DNA from: Giardia muris | Taxonomy: Eukaryota > Fornicata > Diplomonadida > Hexamitidae | Length of the DNA stretch: 64,000 nt | Assembly (NCBI GenBank): GCA_006247105.1 | Contig: CM016926.1 | Location: 1,364,001 to 1,428,000 of the forward strand | Direction of reading: 5' to 3' | In this document: positions 45,367 to 57,200 of the stretch, piece by piece | How positions within the stretch are numbered: the stretch's first letter is position 1 | Layout of the letters: each line of letters starts with the position of its first letter | Notes under the pieces: model-generated | Told to the model about the DNA's origin: nothing | Database searches by the model: none | Seen by the model: only the letters and a program-made list of their open reading frames with translations | Program-made: the position numbers and the translations under genes

Positions 45367-48300
45367 TACGCCGCGGTACTGCAGCACGCTGGTGCTCGTG
45401 GGTGTGAGACGGATGTCGCCCGGGAAGGTTACCAGCTCGTCTCCTCTCTCTTTACACCATTCAGTCCCTTCCCTAATACTCATGTATCCACCCCGTTAAT
45501 ACATGCCATAAAGCACCTCTCCTGCCTCAAGGGCTATCTTCGAGACTGGGTGGGATCGATTGAGACCACCCCGACCCAGTCCTTCATAGATACGCCTATC
45601 CAAACCGACCTTCTAACGCATGCCGTGAGATTACATACGCGAGGCTACCGCTTCACTGCCAACGACCTCGAGTCAGAAACGTACTTTTATATGTTCCTTT
45701 ACCTCACAGTCGTCGCCTCTACAGATCCACGAGATCCACGGGTTCATAATCTTCTACGCCTTTCTAGTCGCTATTATCGGATGCTTTTCCAGCGCCGGCC
45801 GGTGAGTATCCGCCCAGATATGCGCCAACTTGCATATAACGTTCTGTCTAATGAAGATGTTTTGCTCAATAAGGCTTGTTTCTGTATCCTGACGAGCCTT
45901 CTTCCTTACCTCCGTGATGAGGACCTAGATGCCTGCATAACCAGGCAACTGACTCACCCATCATTACCCTGGCAAGCTCGATTGCGGCAGTCGTTGGCAA
46001 CGTTCCGCGCCTCGATTCTACGCTTGCGCTATGATGAAGATAGGTCTGGGACGCATCATGTCCTACGCGTCCAGCCGCTATTTATTCAGGAGGTCACTAG
46101 CCTCCCCTCGAGCATGACATCAAAAGCGATACAAAGGTATCTGCGTGAGGCCTGCTTCCCAGCCTTACCAAGAGGCGTTTTGCCCTCCTCCTCGGCCTGC
46201 CAATTGGTCTACTCGAATGGGTGTCTGCTAGTGTTGTCTCGTCTGTCCGAGCTATGTGGCCTTGAACCATCGGTATCAGTCCGAACACTAGTGGACTTCC
46301 TAGGAGAGGCTCTCTTTGCTCTTTATAAGATTCCGATGGACCTAAAAATCAAGGCGCAACTGTCCGAACGAATCGTCACCGGACTTGAAGAATTTACACT
46401 TGCAGACATCCAACACACACGTACGTATGTCGCGTTCTATCAGAAGGCATTGGTCTACTTTCCACAGGAGACCAGGACGGCCATGGTGCGAGTTCAGATA
46501 CGGCTCAAGGAACGCCTTTCTTGCATCTCAGCAAATCTTCCCTTACATTCTACGTCAGAGGAGAAACCAATAAAAGTGATATCCCAGCCTCTGCTTGGGG
46601 AAATCATTGGGATATTAGAGTTCCTCCTTGGTGTCTTCGAGGGAATCTGTCGTTATCCTAAACGCCTCGTTGAGAAACAGAATGCAGAGGGCATCTTTAC
46701 ATTTGTCGATGAATCGGTTCTATCATTTGTGAGGAATGACCTGCTTCCTCTCCTCCTTGAACTGGCACAGAAAGACCTTGGAGAGCTCAAGTCGGCCATT
46801 TACGTGTACCTTTTCCGCTTCATCGATCTTCTACCTCGTTACTTATCGATCCTGACAACGGGACTCTCATTGCCAGTGGCTCAAGCGCGTGATCAGGACC
46901 GTCTCATCATGTACGCCATCAAAAGAAACCAGGCATGGTTCGGTGATGGTGGTGCCATGCGCTTTACGTCTATTTATCTTGAGCACCAGTGGTTGGATGT
47001 ACGATACCCCCCTGAGCTCTTGACGGGCCTTGTACGCTCCTTCTGCTCAACAGTGGCACGCTTCTTGGACTTCTGCTACTTATCAACGACCGTTCATGGT
47101 CTGAAGATCAAAGAGAACGTCTTCCTGCTCGTTCTTCGCAAACTCCTTTTGGACACGCCGAGTCATCCTTCCAAGGACACGATCGTCCTTGTTGAACTTC
47201 TTAACGCATATCACAGACTCGGAGATCGTGGAACTGGCCTTGCGACAGAGGGGGCCGCGCCTCTTTTCGCCCAGCATGCGTGTGAGCTCGCTGTCATCAC
47301 CACTCTAAGAACTTATTTGGAAAGGCACTCGTCGACCTGCCAGATTCATGTCAGTAGCATTGGGATTTGCATACTCATGAGCTTGATCATAGAACGAGTT
47401 CTGGAGCTTCTACTGTGTCAATCGTCCAACTTGGATGGCCGTAAAAGAGGACATGCACGTCAACAGACTGGACAAGCGTTGATGGGGTGGCTAGACGCGG
47501 CGAAAGAGACGCTGTCGGGATGCAGTTCTATGCCGTCCGATATTTCCCATGCCTTGCAGCAGGCTTTGCTGAGCATCTGTATGCGGACAGGGTATGGCTG
47601 TGTATCCAGAAGCTACTTCTCAAGTCCATGTTCTACTAGTCCTCATACTGATAGACTTTATCGTACGCTTCTAATGAGCGAGCGACGTAGCCACATTCCT
47701 ATGTGGTTAGCGGCTCACACAGAGGATAGAACGCCTCTCTTCGATTCGTATCATTATACTCTACCCCTCGTGCTTCCAGATGGCACACTTCTTGAGACCT
47801 TGAGTTTCTTCTTTATTCAGGTACCGATCGTAACGATCCATGACATCTCGAATGTCCTTGATGACGCATTCATTCCGGCCGTTCTTGGATATGCGATGTA
47901 TCTTTCGCAGATGGCGGAACAGAAGATGAACCAGGATGGACGGCTTTTCAAGAGCTTCCTAATGTCTTGCACATACAGTTCAGACCCATATACCCAGAGG
48001 CTTCTGGCAAGCCTTCTTGTGAAGGCAGATCTTGTCCCGACGATCCTACAGAACGCCGTTCCCCTCGAAACGCTTTCCCCTTGGATGCTAGCCAATACCA
48101 TCAAGCTATCTCGATCGGAGATCCTATTGAAGACCGCCTTTCGGTATCTACTGAGACCACACACACCTCCAGACCATGTGTCCTTCATCCTTTCTAATAT
48201 CAACATCTGCTTTGATACGGGCCTGAAACCACTTGGACAGGAGGACCAGCAAGTAGGAGTATCACCTCTTTTCCCAGGAAGCATTCATTTCATCACTGGA

Positions 48301-51300
48301 ACAAAGGAGGTCAGTTTACATCAAGCACAAAAGTTCACTCCCCGGAAAGGGGCTTTCGTATTCTTCACATATTTTTATGCGCATAATTTTTATCATATCA
48401 AAGTCGCACTCTCATTTGAAGCTGGCGCGCTTGACTGCGAGCTGCTGTTCGACGGCACCCATCTAATTCATCAACTATCTGGAGAGGTAGAGGCACGGGA
48501 GAAGCATCCCGTTGGACAAGATCAGCAATGGGTATATGTGGAACTACTCAATCAGGATTCTGAGTTATATCTTCATATTCGAACAAGTACTAGTGAGGAG
48601 GGACACACTATGAGACAAATAGGGTTGGGACATATTCCGGTGCGTGTTTCCATCGAGGCTAACGTGGTTCTGGACGCGGCCATCATGCGTGAGCGAGCTC
48701 GGTTACACCCACGAGTCTCAACTTTTGATGGAGATACATCTCTTATCGATAGCATTGGGAGTAGTCTAACGCGCTCGGGAGTCTTTTCTGCCGTGCATAA
48801 ACAGCAGGAAATCGCTGGCCTCTATCAGTCTTTTACTCATGGGGCTAGGACATACCTTGTCTATCCTTTGGCGATCTTACCGAAATCTTATAACAGAGCC
48901 TTTATCGATTCTCAACGGCCGAGATGGTTACTGGATGTACCACATTCCTGGGTGATAGGGAACTATCAAGCGGAGGCCTTACCGCTTCCGATCATCCGTC
49001 CAACTCTCTGCCTTTTAGAGACGATCATTTACGACGAGGGGCTTCTAGCCGAGCTTTTGGCGGCAATCTTTCTGAATGACGACCGACGTGGGGATCAAGA
49101 GGCCTGTGCCACTTGGAACTTGTTATTACATCTCCTTCAAAACGTTGAACTTGAACGATGGTTCTCTCAGACCTCTGGATATAAGCTTCTGCTCAGTCAT
49201 TTGTACGCCTTACCTTGGGATGAGCGTCTTGGCCTTCTCAAAGTTACTCTTCAATATATTTATGACCTTGGTCAACTTTCTGGCTCATCTCTGAATCGTC
49301 TCTTCCTTACCTTGTATTTTGAGCTCGTAGTACTCCCCTATTCTCTTTATCTCTCAGACTCGCATGATAGGGACCTCTACACTCTCCTATATCGCCTACA
49401 CCTACTTGCATTAACCGGGAAGGTTTTTTCGCTTAAATCCTTAGTTCAGCATGGGAGCATAGCAGTCTTTGTCCTGTATCAAGCCATTCATGCTTCTATG
49501 ATTTACCTCACGCTAACTGACGATCCGAAACCAGTGGCAGACATCCAAGCGCTCCTCTTGACTATGGAATCAGACGAATCCAAGGAGCTTTTGACTGTTC
49601 TTATCGATTGCCTTTCTCTTCCGCTATGGGGGGTTTCTGCACGTGCCAAGAGCATCTTTTTCGGGCTAATCATCAAACTGGCACGGGCCGAGCATGAGAA
49701 GGAGAATTCCTTCCAAGAGTTCCAGCCCTTAGTGGCCGAACTCCCCTTACCAGAGAAGCTTCTCCTCCTATCGTTCACCTTCGGTGTACGCCCTACGGCT
49801 CCAGTCGTGGATGACTGGGTTGTCCTTCTCAAAGACGATAGGTATCGGAGTACATGTACACCATATCCTCTCACCTCATTACAGGCTTTGCTTTCCGGGG
49901 TCGAGCCGACGTCCTCGACACATCTATTATATACGACGCAGGATATCTTTGTCTTCCGGGTCTTTGCCGCTTGTTTGACAGAGTCATGCGACATCGCTTT
50001 AGGCCTAATCATAACCTTTGTCATCATACCGTTTTGTGGAGCACTAGGGTGCCTTGGTGAAGGCTTCGACTGGACCGATCTGAATATGAATATCAATGCA
50101 ATTGCCATGCTCCTCCACACGCACATTTCGGCGCAGGGCGGTGATCTCCCTGCTCTCAATATGGTGGTTGATACCCTATTAGTCATCCTAGTTTTTGGAG
50201 TCGTGGAACTACTCAATACAATGGGAGATGACGAAGTCGGACGTTGGAGGTCTTTCTGTATCTCAGTAGCTACCCTTCTCAATGGGGTTTTAAAGGAAAA
50301 GCAAAAGCACCAGCACACAGATCTGGAAAACCAAGCGCTAGCAATTCTCAGGACGATCTTTCCTGTCGATCAGGATACTGACGATTGGATTCATACCTCC
50401 TTAACCGCGTGCGGTCTTGGGACGCTCTTGGCCACGGTCCTACCGGAGACGATGAAGAGGCTTCATGCCGTCATGCATGCGTACTTCGCTGAGGTTCGCG
50501 CCCAATACCTTTCAAGGCTTGACGTTTTACGCTCTCGAGCGGTCAAGAACCATCTCCCCTTCCTAGCGACAGCGCCTACTCTTCAATGGGCGGCATTCGA
50601 TGCCCCCTCCTACCTTATGGCTTGGCCACCAGGAGAAGGGGATCTTGTACAAGAGAAACAGCAGCAGGTGCCATATTGCCCTCGTTGTAACTCGAAGATC
50701 GTGCTCTCTGGAGCTGGGGAGAAGGTGCATCGCTTCCTCTATTCGGGAACGTGCGTCCTATGCGCGTTTGAAGGGTCATATGTTGAGACCGATAACGGAG
50801 GTAATTATGCTATTCCCATGCAGAATTCCTTGCCTTCGGATGCTACCTTCTTGGCGGATCTTACCCTTACTGGTTATGTTCGTGCCTCTCAACTCATTGT
50901 CGCACGTGAGATCTTGACTGCCACGTATCTGCAGACCGTACGTGGAGGAACTCGGGTTTTTGCTCTTAGTCCGGGGACTTTCCAATATCCAGGGATACGG
51001 GCCGTACCTCTTATTCTTTCTCCTGAGGCTTTGGAGCCTCTTCGTCGGTCGGCCTTGACCGATGCTGCAGGAATCCTCGCCCATGCTGATCGGACGGAGA
51101 CTCGGCTTCGTTATCTGGAGCACATCATGCCCCGATTTATTCAGACAAGTCTTTCAGCTGTGGAACAGGACCTTCGAGCTCAATCAAAGTCGGAGCTTCT
51201 GGAGCTTGGAAACATGATCTTCGTCACGCTCCTTGGTTGCACAACGGCCGTTGCTTACCTACGGCGGCAGCTCGATGAGCCATACGACGGAAAACTCATG

Positions 51301-54210
51301 GTGACAAGCCGTACCTTAACCATGAAGAACTTGGGGCAGGATAGTGCGGACATCAGCAGTACTGTCAGGTGCAGCGTCTTGGAGCATTGTACGGAGAACT
51401 TCGCCGAATCTAGTACCACGCCCAAGTTCTCAACCATCAGTGTGAGCGAAAGCCATCTGCCATCCAACGTTTTGCGCAAGGAACGAGAAGGTTTCATAGT
51501 TCTGCGGAAGCAGATGTGTTGCGCGCCGGCTCGTACCATTGTTGTCGAGTCCTGTACTGGTTCTAAGTCTGATGGTTCCGGAAGGACCCTCACCTTTGGT
51601 GCGTACGATATAATTCATAACCCCGCTTTCAAGACCAATCGTGGGACAGACCTGGAGGTGCGGCTATCCGAGATTCGCTACATCATACCCTTCTTCTTCG
51701 CTCAGGTCCAGCCAGCCATCCTCATCCTAACACACCTAGGGCATGCCTATACCCTTGTCTGTGAAACACAGAAGGTCGTTGTCGAGCTCCTTCAGTATTA
51801 TTCTCAGTACCGTAACGCCACTCTCGCGGCACGCCTCAGCACCCGCGATAGACGGACCAGAGACCGGGTCCAAGCAGCCCCGGGCTATAGCCCTTATTAT
51901 GTCCCATCTGGAAATCGCACTCTCCGTGGTGAGAAGGAAATTGTCTTAGCCTTTCATAGCATGCTTGCAACCGTGCGGCAACAGCTCATTGATCGCATAG
52001 CACATGTCCATGGCTTCTATAATGGCTTGAAAATCTCGAATGGGCTTTCTCTCTTCACCACTTTACAATCCTTGAACATAATTGCGGGCCGGTCTTTGAC
52101 CTCGGCGGTTATCTACCCCATCTTCCCCTTCCTTACCCATGGGCATTTCCGCCCCTTACGATACTTGACCACCGCGCAAAGCATGGCTGTCGTGCAGCGG
52201 AAGCTTGCAGGCTTCATCGAACGCTTACCCATTGAGTCCTTATCTCCAGAATGCTTGGCTTCGGTCACACCCTTCAAGTCTGAGGTCTCTTCTTTACTTG
52301 AACAGAAGGTCGACGGAGATGCGACTCAGACACGCACCTTTCTGCAACAGTATGAAGAAGCCGTGGCGAGACTTTCTCCGACCGCACTCCAGGCGTGTCA
52401 GGACACACACATCTTCGGGACCTTCGTCTCAACAAACGTTACATTGCCCTATTACGGGTTCTTGATAGATCCGTACACATCGCTTCAACGAGGCCTTCAG
52501 GGAGGGTCACTTGACGCGTTTTCGCGCCTATTTATTGGGACGGCCACTCATTGGGCAAAGGTGTTAGCCGGAGGGAGCGTCTATGAAGGAATTCCGGACC
52601 TCTACTATAGTCCATTCCTCTACACGAATAGGAACTCGCTCCAAATCAAGGAGACAGAGACGCTTTCAGCTCAAGTCCTGCAGTGCACGACATCGCATGC
52701 TCTTCAGGGGGTCGAGGCGCAACGGGCTAGTTTAGAGGCCAAGGAAACTCGTACGACCATTGCTCCCTGGCTTCATCAGCTATTTGGTGAGCACCAGCAG
52801 AGTCTGAAAGACTTAAACCTCTTCCCAATGAGCACCCTTGGGGCTACGGGGCATGATATTGCAAAGTGTGTCTTCCTTGGGACGTATCCAGCTCGGATTC
52901 CATTGGAACCGGTTCTTGCTTGCTTAAAGTCAGGATCAAGTGTGTTTATAGCGGAGCCGGAGGCCTCCACGTTCACCCGGAGTAGTTGCTCAACACCACA
53001 TATACAAGGCTCTGTTTTGAAGCAGGGGCATGGGTATATGCTCAAGGACACCGTCAGCGTCGTATCCTTTGGCCAGCCAGTATTACAGTCCATAAGCTTG
53101 CTTCCATCGGATCTGCTATCCAATGTCATTATTAGTGGGGTCCAAATACCCTCTCTGCCAGTCCCATATCATTCTTCCACATCTCCATATCTACAAGGCC
53201 CGTACCTGCACCTACCAACTGACTTCCTTGTGGATACATATCTCTTCCACCTGTCAGTTTCGACGCAAGCGTTGAAGGTATATGAACTCAGTACGGCATT
53301 TGTCGAGCGGGGCTTTGGGGCCTCACTCGACGAGTTACCCATACTCTTGACCGTGATTGACGTGGCAAGCGATACGACTGGAGATGAGGCATATCTTTGT
53401 ACCACCATCCCCATTGATGCTTTGATCAAGGGGCGAACGCCTCTCGGAGTATGCAGAGCGACCTTTCAGCTCCATGGGGCGAACATGATGATTACGAGCA
53501 ACCAGGTCTTCACCTCGCTCTATATGGGGGAGAAGAGTCAAGTCTATGGGCAGACCTTTTATCTTATCTCGGAGACCAGCATTGTCACTGTCAGTCTAAC
53601 TAACCTATTAGCGGATCCTCTTGTCCCCCCTATACTCTCTGTTACTCAGAAGCAACTGCCAGTGCTTAGGACTCTTATGAGCACGTATGTCTCATCAGAA
53701 GGATTCAGGTCAGCAATTGTTCCAGATCTTGGGGCCCTTGTTGTCTATACCCCGAGTGCGGCAACGATCTACCTCACCAATCGTCTCCATGGTTATGCTA
53801 GCTATGGGGTCTGCGAGGCGATCTCCCCATACCTCACCTTACACACACGAACCCTTCGAGACCTTTCAAGCTCGTTGACTTGTTGTGCCGTTCATCCCTC
53901 CCAGGCGCTTATTGCCTTAGGAGTAGTACAAGTGCAAGAGATGGAATCATATAGCGTAGTTATCTGTACCTTCAGCGATATCATCTACGCAACCCTAGCA
54001 TTATCGGAACCGCCCCGAGCCTTAGAGTTCTTTGGCGGGTATGATGATGGCTTTCAGGGTTATTTATTGGTTAATGGGAAGGACATCTTCTCCTTCGGAA
54101 CGTATGGAGAGGCCCTTGTGGGGCGGCTCGAAGGCCATGGGGACCGCGTCCTTGCCATGGGCGGACGTCTCCTTGGCCTGGGGCGTGGTGGGATACGTCT
54201 GTACGAATAA
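45334..54210 (+). CDS. BEACH-domain protein, 2958 aa
   Basis: Neurobeachin/LYST-type protein. The N-terminal two thirds is helical, resembling armadillo/HEAT repeats. A ConA-like beta sandwich is likely around residues 1000-1090 (FVFFTYFYAHNFYHIKVALSFEAG, WVYVELL). A CxxC...CxxC pair near residues 1780-1810 (CPRCNSKI ... CVLCAF) suggests a zinc ribbon. The BEACH domain follows near 2220-2430, with LNIIAGRSLTSAVIYPIFPFL and FSRLFIGTATHWAKVL and SVYEGIPDLYYSPFL. WD-like repeats end the protein. The family acts in vesicle traffic, lysosome size and receptor sorting. The 5' ATG at 45334 is the first that makes sense; the kinesin start lies 32 nt inside its 5' end. Confidence 0.92.
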   Translation: MRLLYVLGLRHYAAVLQHAGARGCETDVAREGYQLVSSLFTPFSPFPNTHVSTPLIHAIKHLSCLKGYLRDWVGSIETTPTQSFIDTPIQTDLLTHAVRLHTRGYRFTANDLESETYFYMFLYLTVVASTDPRDPRVHNLLRLSSRYYRMLFQRRPVSIRPDMRQLAYNVLSNEDVLLNKACFCILTSLLPYLRDEDLDACITRQLTHPSLPWQARLRQSLATFRASILRLRYDEDRSGTHHVLRVQPLFIQEVTSLPSSMTSKAIQRYLREACFPALPRGVLPSSSACQLVYSNGCLLVLSRLSELCGLEPSVSVRTLVDFLGEALFALYKIPMDLKIKAQLSERIVTGLEEFTLADIQHTRTYVAFYQKALVYFPQETRTAMVRVQIRLKERLSCISANLPLHSTSEEKPIKVISQPLLGEIIGILEFLLGVFEGICRYPKRLVEKQNAEGIFTFVDESVLSFVRNDLLPLLLELAQKDLGELKSAIYVYLFRFIDLLPRYLSILTTGLSLPVAQARDQDRLIMYAIKRNQAWFGDGGAMRFTSIYLEHQWLDVRYPPELLTGLVRSFCSTVARFLDFCYLSTTVHGLKIKENVFLLVLRKLLLDTPSHPSKDTIVLVELLNAYHRLGDRGTGLATEGAAPLFAQHACELAVITTLRTYLERHSSTCQIHVSSIGICILMSLIIERVLELLLCQSSNLDGRKRGHARQQTGQALMGWLDAAKETLSGCSSMPSDISHALQQALLSICMRTGYGCVSRSYFSSPCSTSPHTDRLYRTLLMSERRSHIPMWLAAHTEDRTPLFDSYHYTLPLVLPDGTLLETLSFFFIQVPIVTIHDISNVLDDAFIPAVLGYAMYLSQMAEQKMNQDGRLFKSFLMSCTYSSDPYTQRLLASLLVKADLVPTILQNAVPLETLSPWMLANTIKLSRSEILLKTAFRYLLRPHTPPDHVSFILSNINICFDTGLKPLGQEDQQVGVSPLFPGSIHFITGTKEVSLHQAQKFTPRKGAFVFFTYFYAHNFYHIKVALSFEAGALDCELLFDGTHLIHQLSGEVEAREKHPVGQDQQWVYVELLNQDSELYLHIRTSTSEEGHTMRQIGLGHIPVRVSIEANVVLDAAIMRERARLHPRVSTFDGDTSLIDSIGSSLTRSGVFSAVHKQQEIAGLYQSFTHGARTYLVYPLAILPKSYNRAFIDSQRPRWLLDVPHSWVIGNYQAEALPLPIIRPTLCLLETIIYDEGLLAELLAAIFLNDDRRGDQEACATWNLLLHLLQNVELERWFSQTSGYKLLLSHLYALPWDERLGLLKVTLQYIYDLGQLSGSSLNRLFLTLYFELVVLPYSLYLSDSHDRDLYTLLYRLHLLALTGKVFSLKSLVQHGSIAVFVLYQAIHASMIYLTLTDDPKPVADIQALLLTMESDESKELLTVLIDCLSLPLWGVSARAKSIFFGLIIKLARAEHEKENSFQEFQPLVAELPLPEKLLLLSFTFGVRPTAPVVDDWVVLLKDDRYRSTCTPYPLTSLQALLSGVEPTSSTHLLYTTQDIFVFRVFAACLTESCDIALGLIITFVIIPFCGALGCLGEGFDWTDLNMNINAIAMLLHTHISAQGGDLPALNMVVDTLLVILVFGVVELLNTMGDDEVGRWRSFCISVATLLNGVLKEKQKHQHTDLENQALAILRTIFPVDQDTDDWIHTSLTACGLGTLLATVLPETMKRLHAVMHAYFAEVRAQYLSRLDVLRSRAVKNHLPFLATAPTLQWAAFDAPSYLMAWPPGEGDLVQEKQQQVPYCPRCNSKIVLSGAGEKVHRFLYSGTCVLCAFEGSYVETDNGGNYAIPMQNSLPSDATFLADLTLTGYVRASQLIVAREILTATYLQTVRGGTRVFALSPGTFQYPGIRAVPLILSPEALEPLRRSALTDAAGILAHADRTETRLRYLEHIMPRFIQTSLSAVEQDLRAQSKSELLELGNMIFVTLLGCTTAVAYLRRQLDEPYDGKLMVTSRTLTMKNLGQDSADISSTVRCSVLEHCTENFAESSTTPKFSTISVSESHLPSNVLRKEREGFIVLRKQMCCAPARTIVVESCTGSKSDGSGRTLTFGAYDIIHNPAFKTNRGTDLEVRLSEIRYIIPFFFAQVQPAILILTHLGHAYTLVCETQKVVVELLQYYSQYRNATLAARLSTRDRRTRDRVQAAPGYSPYYVPSGNRTLRGEKEIVLAFHSMLATVRQQLIDRIAHVHGFYNGLKISNGLSLFTTLQSLNIIAGRSLTSAVIYPIFPFLTHGHFRPLRYLTTAQSMAVVQRKLAGFIERLPIESLSPECLASVTPFKSEVSSLLEQKVDGDATQTRTFLQQYEEAVARLSPTALQACQDTHIFGTFVSTNVTLPYYGFLIDPYTSLQRGLQGGSLDAFSRLFIGTATHWAKVLAGGSVYEGIPDLYYSPFLYTNRNSLQIKETETLSAQVLQCTTSHALQGVEAQRASLEAKETRTTIAPWLHQLFGEHQQSLKDLNLFPMSTLGATGHDIAKCVFLGTYPARIPLEPVLACLKSGSSVFIAEPEASTFTRSSCSTPHIQGSVLKQGHGYMLKDTVSVVSFGQPVLQSISLLPSDLLSNVIISGVQIPSLPVPYHSSTSPYLQGPYLHLPTDFLVDTYLFHLSVSTQALKVYELSTAFVERGFGASLDELPILLTVIDVASDTTGDEAYLCTTIPIDALIKGRTPLGVCRATFQLHGANMMITSNQVFTSLYMGEKSQVYGQTFYLISETSIVTVSLTNLLADPLVPPILSVTQKQLPVLRTLMSTYVSSEGFRSAIVPDLGALVVYTPSAATIYLTNRLHGYASYGVCEAISPYLTLHTRTLRDLSSSLTCCAVHPSQALIALGVVQVQEMESYSVVICTFSDIIYATLALSEPPRALEFFGGYDDGFQGYLLVNGKDIFSFGTYGEALVGRLEGHGDRVLAMGGRLLGLGRGGIRLYE

Positions 54211-54215
54211 ACTAG

Positions 54216-57200
54216 ATGACATGGGTGGTCTTTATCAAAAAAGGGATGAGGTCGAAGTACCCATTTGAGATGGGCTACTTCCTCGACGAACATACCCTGG
54301 ACTGCGAGTACGAGTGGAATAGCCTCTGCTTCGTCCTCCGCTACGCCTTCGACCAGTTCTATCTCTGTTCTCCAGAGTTCCGCGATAACCATTCCAAGCT
54401 CAAGGTCATCTCCGAGCTATACTGGTTCCAAGTAGAGGCTATCAGAGAGGGTTCCGACGAGCTTGCGTTGATGCTTCAGGCGTATCGCCGCTTAATCGAA
54501 ATCTGTGAGGGAATGGATCCTGCATACGCTCAGGAGGTGAAAATGGCCTTAGATGAGATGCAGACATACCAGATCTGCGGGGAACACAAGCCGATCCTCT
54601 CCACCTTGCAACTTAACGAGGTCGATGTGAGCTCCTTGCAACGCTCACTAATGAGCCTTGAAACGGTGGAGGAAGACGATGCCACCTTCGAGGTGGTTCG
54701 TTTTCGAGATCATGAGCTATCTCCGGCGCACCTAACGGGACATATCGGGCTTCCAAACCCCAATCAATGGATGACGTTGATCTTCAAGGTCATCATTGAT
54801 TATACAAGGACCTTCCAAAAGCAAAACTTTGCACTTTATCCCCAGTTCCCTTCGATTGAGATGACGTCGCGGCCTTTACGGGAATTTGGAAGCCGTCACT
54901 TCATTCGCGTCTCATTCGTGGAGGATGACGCCGGAGCGACGCGTCTAACTGCGGCAACATCAGCGCAGGAGATTCAGTTGGCTAGGAACCTGCCATATAG
55001 ATGGGGGGCGGAGCGAGACGAGATAAAGGAGGTCTTGAGGGATGGGATCTATCTCGCCGGATCCTTCTATACATACTTCGCGCAGGGTGGGGGAATGGCA
55101 CGGGATAAGCAGGTCTGGTTCATCCGCCCACCGGACTATCCGAAACTCTGTTCATCCTTCAGGGGTCTTAAGGAGTTGTATCGTGAGGCTCCAATGACCT
55201 TCTTTCGATTGCAGCAAGGAAGTTGTAGCTTCTTCCCGAAGCCCTATAGCCCCAGTCCGAACCACACGGAATATTGTATTACAGTGCTCGCCCGTCGTTC
55301 GGCCTACTTCCGCGAGTATGCTATTCGCTGGCTAGGAACGTTCGACGAAAGGCTGGCCTGCAAACTAAGCACCCGGCGTGGGCTTTGCTTTGGCCGTTCC
55401 ACGCCAACCATCTGTATCCCTAGGGAATGGGTTAGTGTTCAAAATGACGTCATTCACCCGCTTGAAGGCACAAGGGAACCCGAATACAACTCGACGGATG
55501 GTTGCGGAGAGATCAGTAAGGACCTCATGCACATGGTCGTTGACACTCTCAAAAGGGGTAAGAGGTTTTATAAGAGGGATGCTAAGAACGCGCCTGATAG
55601 CGTTGTTTTCCCCTCGGCGGTCCAGATGCGGTATGGAAGCGCCAAAGGTACCCTTGTCATGAACCCACTATTGCCCGATAAGACGATCATTCTACATAAG
55701 TCCCAGGTGAAGTTCGAGATCCCAGACCCGACAGAGACACAGCTGGTTCTCGAGATCTTACGGATGGCCAACCCCTTACCGGGGTCCTTGAACCGTGAGT
55801 TTATCTCCATCATTGAGGAGATCGGACTCGGCGCGGACAACGTCATGCAAATGATCGGCCTGGAGGACAGTCTGAGTAATACAAGCGCGACGCGAGCGAG
55901 CTTCCTCAGGACGAGAGAGAATCGTCTGAATGCGGGCGTCTCGGAAAGAGACCCTATTCTCGAGCACTACGCGTCCATACAGCTCACAGATAACTTCCGT
56001 CTTCTTAAGGACAAGTATAGCTTCAATCTCCCCGACACCTACACGCTCCTAGGGACATACGATTGCCTCGGCCTTTTGGAGCCGGATGAGGTCTATGTTA
56101 GTTATAAACGGGATATTGTGTGGGAGGACCTTGAGAAAATGTTTCCGGAACCGCAAGGAGAGGATCGGCCAGAATTCATTGAACCCTTCTCTTCGGACTG
56201 TCGTGTCGGAGACGTGATTATTGCCAGGAACCCATGCCGTTGTTGTGGTGATGTGCGGCGCTATAAAGCCGTGGATGTTTTCCGGCGCCTGGATAGATTA
56301 GAGATACCGTATGACCACCAGACATACCTAGCACTCCGTTGTGCATACACAGGACTTATCTGCTTCCCGCAAACGTTCACAACGAAGCCTCCGATTCCGA
56401 CGTGCTTGGCAGGTGGCGATTTGGATGGAGACACCTTCTGGGTCTCTTGGAACGAGCTACTTCTTACGGGGATTAAGAATACGTACCCTATAATGGAGTA
56501 TAAAGTGCACGACGGAGAGCTAAACAGCTCCAACTACAACGACATCGATCAGTCGTTGAAACGGCTTCTTCCCCCTATGAACCACCCTATTGACGACCTA
56601 GAGAGGATCATTGATATATTCCGCCATGAGGACATCAATAGGGAAAGGGATTTTTGGCCCCTAATGCCGATACCTCCAAGGACCATGGAACTCATGCGGC
56701 TAATAGTCGTAGATCGGTTGATCATAGAACATACCGTCGAGAGCTTCTTCGATTTTTCGATGGGAGTTCTCGGGAACGACCTGAAGATCCTTGGTGATAT
56801 GCTGCACTTCGATCATTCGATCGTTAGAGAGCTAAGCCGGCAGAACTACTTCGTCGTTGATGCTGACAAGACTGGGTGGCGTCGACAGAATAAGAACTTC
56901 CGTAAGATGGTGACTCGTCTCTCGCATGACAACCATCTCATCCCCAAGCTCCACCCCTTCAACTTGAGTACATTCCTTCATGAGGAACAGGCTTTTAACG
57001 ACGTCTTTATATCCCAATCACAACGCTGGGCTTTTTATCTCATGCAGCTCGGCCGAAGATTCAGAAGTGGGTCGTATGGGACCAATCCAAACTTACCGTC
57101 GTTGAAAGCAACAGGGAATGGTGAGGATGACGTTGGAGAACGGATGCGGAGGTTTGAGGCGTGGTACAAGACAATTGATGGGCTTGTATCCGAATGGATG

